A stretch of DNA of 64,000 nt. Source: Hippasteria phrygiana. Its lineage: Eukaryota; Echinodermata; Asteroidea; Valvatida; Goniasteridae. Below the pieces are notes generated by a model. It was given only the letters and a program-made list of their open reading frames with translations, did no database searches and was not told the origin of the DNA. The stretch is taken from positions 248,001 to 312,000 of the forward strand of contig JAZGUH010000623.1 in NCBI GenBank assembly GCA_037893225.1, read 5' to 3'. Made by a program: the position numbers and the translations under genes. This document shows, piece by piece, positions 56,901-64,000 of this stretch (position 1 is its first letter; every line of letters starts with the position of its first letter).

Positions 56901-59900
56901 CTTACATCTTTCTGTTGATTTTTCTTTCCTGTACTCCTGGATTTTGAGAACATTCCTCCTGCGTTTTCCTTCTTGGTGCTCTGAGCATTCAATCCTGCGA
57001 TGCTGTCGGTGCTGAATGATTGCATGGTGGTTTCCTGCTGTGGACTTGTCTTGACCTTCAGGGGTCGTGCTTTGACCTCTGACACGCTGTCGGCTGGTGC
57101 AGCAAGCGGGTGGTAAGGAGAGGAGTTGTAGGACGGATCTTTGTCTGCTTACATTTGAATAAATATTTATTTTTATTTATTTTTATGTATTTATTTATTT
57201 ACTTAAATGGGAATGAAAGACCAATTTTACCCAAAATGTATTAGGCTTACTTAACCAGTTCACGCCGGGATTATTTTGACATTCACCGGACCCAGGCACA
57301 GGATTATTTTTCACGAACCTCGTTGCCAGCCGGGTTCAGGTGGAATCAGGCCGTAATCTGCGGGTAGCACACCCTGATATTGGCAGCCTCATTCGCTGCG
57401 AGCGGGTCGCTGACAGATATTACCGGCCTCGCTCGAGTGCGTGTTTATCAGTCATCCGTTCTGAATACTGCAAAACCTTTGCGTGTATACACGTCATCTG
57501 ACCCGAACTGGTTAAATGGGAATGTTTTTGTAGTAAATGACACAGGACTTGTACTAGACCTTTTTACTTAATCCCTAATCCCACCTATTACTACAAAATA
57601 CTACTTGTGGTAAACTGTAGTATGCAGTACTCTTACTACACTGGCATATGAGAAATTGTGTAGTATTTTGTAGTATAGTGTACTTTACCTCAAATGAATG
57701 CCTAGGAATGTAGGATTATTTTTTATGAAAGTCGGCAATACAAGGTTAAAAGCAACTCCATGAAAAAGGCTCATGAACAGAGGTGTTGGATTGCAACCAC
57801 CCACCTCCCCTCATTTTTCTACCTAAACCAGAACAAATTATCCCAATTTTCAGACGCTATCAATTTTGGCTCTTTGGAGGCAGGGAGGGCGGAGCGGGTG
57901 CAGGAGGGGGGAGGGGGGAGGGGGTGCAGGAGGGGAAAGGGGGTGCAGGAGGGGGAAAGGGGGTGCAGGAGGGGGAAAGGGGGTGCAGGAGGGGGAGAGG
58001 GGGTGCAGGAGGGGGAGAGGGGGTGCAGGAGGGGGGAGGGGGTGCAGGAGGGGGTGCAGGAGGGGGAGGGGTGCAGGAGGGGGTGCAGGAGGGGGTGCAG
58101 GAGGGGGTGCAGGAGGGGGTGCAGGAGGGGGTGCAGGAGGGGGTGCAGGAGGGGGTGCAGGAGGGGGTGCAGGAGGGGGTGCAGGAGGGGGTGCAGGAGG
58201 GGGTGCAGGAGGGGGTGCAGGAGGGGGTGCAGGAGGGGGTGCAGGAGGGGGTGCAGGAGGGGGTGCAGGAGGGGGTGCAGGAGGGGGTGCAGGAGGGGGT
58301 GCAGGAGGGGGTGCAGGAGGGGGTGCAGGAGGGGGTGCAGGAGGGGGTGCAGGAGGGGGTGCAGGAGGGGGTGCAGGAGGGGGTACAGGAGGGGGTCCAG
58401 GAGGGGGGATGGGGTGCAGGAGGGGGAGGGGATTACATACCTTCATTCTGCTTCCCTTTGTTTGTCATCCTCTTCAAACTGCTCAGTCCTGACGTCATCA
58501 CAGATGTTTTCTTATTTTTCAGGTTACTACCCGGGAAGGCGTTCACCGAGGGTCCTGAAAACACAGCACCATTGGAGTATGGTCTCCGTGGTGATCGAGA
58601 GCTTGATGGAATGACAATGCCAGCCTCACTGTGCTGCAAGATTTGGAACTGGTAGTTGGGTGGGCGGGGATATTTCTGAAATAATATTTCAAGGTTTTCA
58701 TCAGTTGTAATAGCTACATTTCACCAGAATGATTGGAAAATGCTTGGAAATAAACGGTTTAAAGATGAACATACCACATCAATTTCCAATCAGATGTTGG
58801 AGTGACTGGAAAGTAAAAGAATTAATTGAAAGAAAAAAAAGAGAAACAAGTGTGACAGCTCTACAAAAATGGTTGTTATATGTCGCAAAATTTGAAAAAT
58901 GAGTTATATATACAGCTGTTAAATTTGTCACATCCTAAGCTTCAATTTGGTGAAGGTTTGACCCCTGTGGCATTTTGTGTTCTCGAGATATCTTGACACA
59001 CTCATGGTTTACAATTTAACGGAAGTGCATTTAGAGATAAAGGCCTTTAAACATAGCAAGTGGAAAGAAATACAATACAAGTTATTTCTAGCAAAATGTT
59101 TTCATCTTTATTCATCAATATTAACTTTCTGGAAATAAATTAACCCAAAAAACATCACTTCTGTGACTTTTTGGTCCCCTTCACATAGAACAGCCCCTTG
59201 TGCGTTTTTGCATAATGCGACATAATACCCTTTTTATTTTTTTTTAGAGTGGGTCACAAATATTCAAAGATTCCTACCTTTGGGTCTCTGAGATGCAGAG
59301 CCTTATCAACTAGACATCTCACATCACCAACCATCGGGAAGCGCATTAATAGGGTCATGCAGTCTGCATAGTCACCTGACAATACTGAGACAAAATCACA
59401 AATAAATCACTATCAAATAAGTATGCAGGTAAAAGACTTCAGAAATGTGACAAGTCCTGAGAAATGTGAAAAGAAAACTTCAGAAATTAATAAGTACAAA
59501 TTAAACTGCTTCAGAACTGTTATATACCATCAACTTCAAAAATAACTGTCAACAAGAGTTATCATCAAACAGCACACCATTCTATCAAACTTTCTAGTCA
59601 TAGCTATGGCTTATTCATGTCTCGCTGTGACAATATTTAGGTTCAATCTGAACCCGGGATGATACAAATTTAAACAAGGTACAATATTTAGAACTGTATG
59701 TTCAGTGCTTTCTGAGAGCCTGGGGGGAAAATCCCTTTTGCAAATTCCATTTTCTGAGATTGACTGCGCCACAACCACTACATAGTGGATTTAATATGGC
59801 CAGCTGACACGGTAAGTTCAATGGTTCAGTTGTTAAGACTTCAGGGGCCGATTTCACGAAAATCTTCTTAACTTATGACTCATCTTAGGACTTAAGAAAA

Positions 59901-61508
59901 GTTCCTGCTCTAAGATCGATCTTAGCTAAGACACGTCCTAGGATGAGTCGCGAGTTATGACGAGTTACTCTTCCTAAGACGCGTCTTAGCGTTTCGTGAA
60001 ATCGGCGCCTGCAATAGTAAGCAGCAGGTCCGAGTCCCAACCAAGTATATAAGCCTGTCAATATTTTTCCCACAGGCTCTCGGATAGCACCGAGTATACA
60101 CTGCTTAACACCATGCCGGGAAGGGTACAAACTTAACTATTAATAATTAAATAATTTAGACAGATGATAGAAAACCAAGATATTTTTTTCAAGGGCCTGT
60201 GATCAAAATATGATCAAGAAGCAAATGTGTTGAACTTACACAGTTCTCTGACAAGAATCAGCATGGCAACAAAGATGTAGTCAATGAGATCTAGCGTTTG
60301 GCTGTCGGCAAATATCGTATCCCAGAGAACGAGAAGATCTTGCAAGGTGAACTCTCGGCCAAAGATTAACCTAATCCACCGTCTACAGAGAAAGCAAAAA
60401 TACACAAGAGGCTAAGATTTGTACAACTACAGAAAATGCAACATGGGTAGTCATGATGATGATAATAATAATAGTGGACTTGAATAATGCGCCGTGTCTG
60501 TCAAATTTGGCACTCCTGGCACAATTGAGGGTGAGATGCAATATTGCAAAGTTGGCATAAACATGAATACAGGAATCTACAGAAATTTAACACATGTTAA
60601 GAAGTTGGGAAAAGGTAGGTTCTTAACTGAATTTTGAATTGTGCATGTGAGCTTTCTTTCCACTGTCTAAAACTGTAAAAGACCAAAAATAAACTTCTGA
60701 TAAAAGAAACGCCTGCCCACTCGCTCTTCCGCCCAACCACTGCACATCAGGCCTATCACTCACTCCTGCCTGAAACCTTAGCTCCTTGGAGAGTATATAG
60801 CCCTGGTTGGAAGTTAACACCCATATGGGCTAACCAAAGTCACAACCACCACTGCCCCTACAGGTACCCATTTACTCCGGGGTAGAGAGAAGCAATTTAA
60901 ACAGGTGTCTTGCTCAAGGACAGAGCACTGTGACCCCAATAGACTTGACCCAGTAATATTACCCAGACTTTGAGTACAGTGCGTCAGACCATGATGCCAC
61001 GAAACTTGAAATCGGTAGGAACTGTGCAAAACAAGCACAATTCTGCAACTTACATGCCAAATATCTGTGGTTGGATGTCTAGCCTTGTCAGCTGCATGTG
61101 AAGCTCATTGTCATGTATCTTAAGCACCACGTCCTGAATCTTGGTCAGCTTCTTGATGAGTGGGGAGGAGCGTGAGCATTCCTGGGGTTTGGAGAACGGC
61201 TCGGCAGACTTGAAGCTGGCGTTGCGATGCATAGCTATCTCCTCCCGAGTACCATGCCGGTACCACGGTTCCATGGTATCCATCAGGTGATAGAACAGCA
61301 TGCTAAGCAGAGTAAAGGTCAAAGGTCAAATGTCAAAGACACTAGGAGGAAGATGATTTTAAAAAGGAAACTTAAATACACTGATCATATACTTTTATCA
61401 AAAATCACATTTAGTCAGCAGTGTTTGGGAACACAACCAGAATAGAGCAGTACTTACTAAGAATCATGTTCAAGGTAAACGGGGTCCATTATTTCTTGAA
61501 CGACCTCC
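53941..61508 (-). CDS. TBC1D5: TBC1 domain family member 5, C-terminal ~527 residues (5' exons outside window)
   Basis: Rab GTPase-activating protein of the TBC family; TBC1D5 is known to act on Rab7 and bind retromer. Exons in order: 61458-61508, 61054-61302, 60240-60382, 59278-59384, 58441-58675, 56906-57144, 55965-56064, 54418-54497, 53941-54321; phases join through to TAA at 53941. Recognisable segments: MDPVYLEHDSY, RWIRLIFGREFTLQDLL, DYIFVAML, LHLRDPK (end of the TBC domain), YPRPPNYQF, a Ser-rich linker, a helical zone KMNDIQNMCRYCATKM, AGLKQVKDIL, and an acidic tail of about 110 residues. The catalytic Arg and Gln fingers lie in upstream exons not seen here. Confidence 0.92.
54510..54580. 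repeat. 14-bp tandem repeat beside a TBC1D5 splice acceptor
   Basis: Five copies of ACTTTGAGTGAGTA start about 12 bases from the acceptor of the exon at 54418-54497. Confidence 0.9.
54722..55694. mobile_element. PIF/Harbinger-type transposon remnant, 973 bp, target duplication CAG
   Basis: Ends GGCCCATGTGCATAAAAGG and the exact inverse CCTTTTATGCACATGGGCC, flanked by CAG (54719-54721, 55695-55697). Subterminal CTAGTAGCC and CAACTAG words recur. It contains a broken HARBI1-like transposase. It lies in the TBC1D5 intron between exons 55965-56064 and 54418-54497, same strand as the host gene. Confidence 0.88.
55240..55522 (-). pseudogene. HARBI1-like transposase N-terminal fragment
   Basis: About 94 residues from Met 55522: RRNPLDFFDDDKVYERYRFS, then IVAPDIEHDTVRNHALLPYQ and LIALQYYATGTFHNVVG, the usual N-terminal region of Harbinger-type nucleases. 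Beyond this the frame runs to 55067 without similarity, so the DDE catalytic part is deleted. An internally deleted, non-autonomous copy. Confidence 0.8.
56497..56770 (+). mobile_element. tRNA-derived SINE in a TBC1D5 intron (antisense to the gene)
   Basis: Head GTGGCCGAGTGGTC resembles a tRNA-Leu/Ser A box; B box GGGTTTGAATTCC at about 56560. The body has GGCACTTGTGTCCTTCAGCA and GCAATGGACTGTCATCCTGT. It shares the body with 30917-31265 and 60465-61010 although the heads differ. Confidence 0.75.
57251..57515. mobile_element. TTAA-type MITE, TTAACCAGTTC ends
   Basis: 265 bp: TTAACCAGTTCACGCCGGG on the left and CCCGAACTGGTTAA on the right, TTAA at both borders. A relative of family B by layout but with different terminal bases. 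It lies in a TBC1D5 intron. Confidence 0.6.
57895..58430. repeat. 12-bp G-rich minisatellite in a TBC1D5 intron
   Basis: About 44 units of GCAGGAGGGGGT; the central ~330 bp (58060-58385) is nearly perfect, the left end has longer variants. It starts at the splice donor of exon 58441-58675 (GT at 58439-58440) within about 10 bases. The transcript strand reads C-rich (CCCCCTCCTGCA). Long frames (Val-Gln-Glu-Gly, Ala-Pro-Pro, Cys-Arg-Arg-Gly repeats) are artefacts. Confidence 0.96.
59843..60008. mobile_element. Short inverted-repeat element, GGCCGATTTCACGAAA ends
   Basis: Ends GGGGCCGATTTCACGAAA and TTTCGTGAAATCGGCGCC; the interior is rich in CTTAGGA/TCCTAAG words that pair with each other. It is a foldback MITE; no target duplication assigned. 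Confidence 0.65.
60008..60125 (+). mobile_element. SINE fragment, GCCTGT hairpin family
   Basis: AGTAAGCAGCAGGTCCGAGTCC (degenerate B box), GCCTGTCA...CACAGGCTCTCGG and CACCGAGTATACACTGCTT. Related to 24200-24345 and 46575-46690. The sequence just before it, 59845-60008, is a separate inverted repeat (GGGGCCGATTTCACGAAA / TTTCGTGAAATCGGCGCC). Confidence 0.6.
60465..61010 (-). mobile_element. Diverged tRNA-derived SINE in a TBC1D5 intron
   Basis: Body words in inverse orientation: CAGGTACCCATTTACTCCGG, GGTGTCTTGCTCAAGGACAG, plus GATGATGATAATAATAATAG at the tail side. It parallels 30917-31265. Confidence 0.65.
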
Positions 61509-61958
61509 CTGAAACAAATCGTGAAAAGTGACAGTATCTAAGTTAAGATGGAGAATACAACCAGCATACAATCAACCCACACTCCAAGATTTGTACTTGA
61601 GTTTTCCTAGTGTGTAATGCATTTGGTGATTGCATTAATTTTTCTATTCTGATTTTACACATTTTTATTCTCAGAAAATCAAATGTCTGAAAGGCCACAT
61701 ACATTGTACAAGCTCAAAGCATACCCTAACTCCACAGGTAGTTTTGTTAAGAACGTTCCCTGAATCTTCCAAAATCCACCATTGTGCAGAAACCAAATGA
61801 CAAATTCTTTTTCTAACTTTCAAGGGACTTCAGGCACCATGTAGAGTTGTAGATGTACAATAATAGTGGCTTGGTAATACTGTCCCAGCCTTTAAGATCC
61901 TACCAAACTTCCTAGTGGATTATGAAGGGTCCGGGATCGGGTTAGGGTTACTGTTTTT

Positions 61959-62195
61959 CAGAGTTGTATTCGAGTCCCTGCAAGTCCTTTCACAAGTCCT
62001 TCCTCATGCCCAGTCAGAAGTGCTTTCATAAAGCCGGTCACAAGTAACTGGATGAACAATGACAAAGGAATGCATTTGTCAAAGCTCATTTGAATAGCTT
62101 GGGATTGGGATTAGGACTGGAGGGTTTGTGATGGACTTGCACTAAGTCTTGCAGGGACTTGTGAAAGGACTTGCAGGGACTCGAATACAACTCTG
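61959..62195. mobile_element. hAT-type MITE with target duplication CTGTTTTT
   Basis: 237 bp: CAGAGTTGTATTCGAGTCCC on the left and GGGACTCGAATACAACTCTG as its perfect inverse. 8-bp duplications CTGTTTTT (61951-61958, 62196-62203). It shares the interior GCCGGTCACAAGTAACTGGA with 53273-53422. Confidence 0.92.
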
Positions 62196-62720
62196 CTGTT
62201 TTTCATCACACATTTGTAGGCTTTTTTAGGCGAGCAAAATTTATAGCTATTAGTAGTTGATTATTAAGTAAAGATCTTGATTGCTTGAAACGATAAAAGT
62301 AGCATCTTTTCATTCTTCAAACACGTAAAAAGAGAAAGGAAGAAACTCTAAAATGAAGAACACTTACAGTAAAAGTGCATTTTTTTCTTAGACTGAAATC
62401 TAAAATATCAAAATAGTTCAATACAACACACCGACGGTGCAGGAAAAAAATGTGCCAAGAAAAATTCAATATTATAGTCAATTTTGTTTTAACGAGGAGA
62501 AAGAAAAAGAATTTAGAAGAGGAAAAGCAAGTGCAGATTTAGTGCTTGTTAGTACCACACAACTGAAAATGGTACAATGTAACCCCTTCATAATGGTCAA
62601 CACAAGGCCCATTTCTAAATTTTCAGCTTTCCAAATTTTTATCAAGCACACAAAAAGTTCAAGCATGCCCCAGAAATAGACAAGCAAATAGTGCCTGAAA
62701 TTGAGATGATGTTACATGTG

Positions 62721-62827
62721 AAGACTTCAGGCGCAAAAGCCGATATCAAGTGAAAGCGCTTTCACTTGATATCGTTATCTCATTTTTCTGGGAAGTGGTG
62801 TTTGGCGGCTTTTGTGCCTGAAGTCTT
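62721..62827. mobile_element. Nested hairpin MITE with a 34-bp perfect palindrome
   Basis: Outer arms AAGACTTCAGGCGCAAAAGC and its inverse (one mismatch) at 62807-62827. Inside the left part, 62741-62774 is a perfect palindrome centred on AGCGCT. Confidence 0.75.
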
Positions 62828-63170
62828 TATGTATTCAGAGAGATCAGATTAGGAAAGGAAGACGTCACACAAGGAAATCTGTGAATTAGAACAAAGAAGC
62901 CAATACCTTTCACCATTGATTACCGGTCTTCAAAATGTGAGGGAAGAAAATATTAATTATCTTAAATTAGTATTACCACCAAAAACGTATTAAAACCTAT
63001 TTCATAGTTAATCCACACTTCCACAGGTCTACTCAGGACATGATGAATGGGCTAGGGCAATACATGTATAAGAAAATTAATCATTGAAGATTTTTTTATC
63101 ATTCAGTTTAGCATCCTGATGAATAGGGACATTATGTGGGTAAAAACCTCGGCGACTACCTTAAATTCGT

Positions 63171-63303
63171 TTAAAACGCTCCTGTTCTCGGGGCCAAAAT
63201 CGACCCAGCTGCTGTACAGATTGAAACACACAAAAACTGTGAGAGTTGGTGTTAAGAGTTTTTGATAGGCTGTGATAGTTATAAAGTATAGGAGGGTTTT
63301 TAA
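63171..63303. mobile_element. TTAA-type MITE, family A copy 4
   Basis: TTAAAACGCTCCTGTTCTC on the left and ATAGGAGGGTTTTTAA on the right. It lacks the left CAAAACCTATCAAA block found in the other three copies, so it has an internal deletion. Confidence 0.62.
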
Positions 63304-64000
63304 GGGCCTGAAACTAACCAGTAGCTGTGGCAATTTCAACATTTTCCAAAACGACAAGATTTTTTAAGCACATCCTTAACAGCAGCAACAAATCTTTTTT
63401 TCTAGTTTCCTGACTAATAATGTCCATGAACTTTAATTATTCTTTTGTTTGCATTTACACACAGCTGCAAAAGCCCTTTCAGTGACAGCCTGGTGCCCAA
63501 GCATTCCATCAATAATAACCAGTCCCAAGGGGTTGATTGTATCTGGGAACATGACCCTAAGTCAGCGAAGGTCTAGTTAGCTGCAGCACATGACAGAGCA
63601 GTTTGGCAAAACCAAGTGCTAGAAAGTTACTGAATGTGAAAACAAAGGTTCCCTAGATATCCCAGTTGCAATGACAACTATCGTTAATTTCTAGTGATAT
63701 GTGGCTAGAGTGAATGTATCGGAAAGGATGAGGTGTGTGGAGTATCAGGTCAAATAAGATCAAACCTTTTTCCAGGTCCAACAAGGCTAAAAAAAAAGGA
63801 TGAAAATGAAATGGGAGAGTTGGGGTTTGTTGCTGAAATTTCAGTAGAGTTTTGGAACTATGACTTTTGTTTAGTTAATCAGTTTTAGAGAAATTTCTGC
63901 CAAAATGCTAAAGAGTTTTGCCCAAGTTTTCATCCAATGTCACAGATAAGTATACACATTCACAGCACTATGTCAAAGCACTACGACATGTACAAACATT

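Larger units (their letters stand above)
61509..64000. other. TBC1D5 intron reaching the window edge
   Basis: No upstream TBC1D5 exon recognised. It holds hAT MITE 61959-62195, foldback hairpin 62721-62827 and family A MITE 63171-63303. Confidence 0.5.

Noticed and set aside
57760..58655. Long open frames of 198-290 codons on both strands
   Set aside because: They run through the 12-bp minisatellite; 12 is a multiple of 3, so all frames stay open. The true TBC1D5 exon here is 58441-58675 on the minus strand.

Overview
The window is animal nuclear DNA: coding exons of 9 to 842 bases with GT/AG introns, four conserved metazoan genes, and introns and spacers full of small transposons, tRNA-derived SINEs and poly-G tracts. 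Protein matches and repeat types (CAGTGGCGTAGC-type hAT elements, SINEs with a conserved body, traces resembling Penelope hammerheads) suggest a marine invertebrate, most likely a deuterostome such as an echinoderm. The lineage is an inference and no species is claimed.

Layout. (1) 33-9984, minus: 5' half of an endothelin-converting-enzyme/neprilysin-like M13 metallopeptidase that runs off the left edge. (2) About 10-28.9 kb: no host gene; LINE 3' ends, an 88-90 bp perfect palindrome, and a 13.46 kb foldback element (14003-27459) with inverted arms made of ~215 bp tandem units and a 5 bp target duplication CAAAA. (3) 29085-35932, plus: complete eight-exon mitochondrial poly(A) polymerase (MTPAP). 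(4) 38234-50098, minus: complete 17-coding-exon i-AAA protease YME1L1, tail to tail with MTPAP. (5) 50.1-53.9 kb: spacer with MITEs. (6) 53941-61508, minus: 3' part of TBC1D5, whose 5' exons lie beyond the right edge. One TBC1D5 intron holds a Harbinger remnant with a broken transposase; another holds a 12-bp minisatellite of about 44 copies.

MTPAP (mitochondrial mRNA polyadenylation) and YME1L1 (inner-membrane protein quality control) are neighbours that both serve the mitochondrion. The M13 peptidase (cell-surface or secretory peptide processing) and TBC1D5 (Rab7/retromer control) have no evident functional tie to them. Exon boundaries were read from the sequence by splice consensus, reading phase and remembered family sequence, without alignment software. 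Most remaining sequence is mobile-element debris, and many insertions show intact target duplications; at least two also have an empty-site relative inside this same window.
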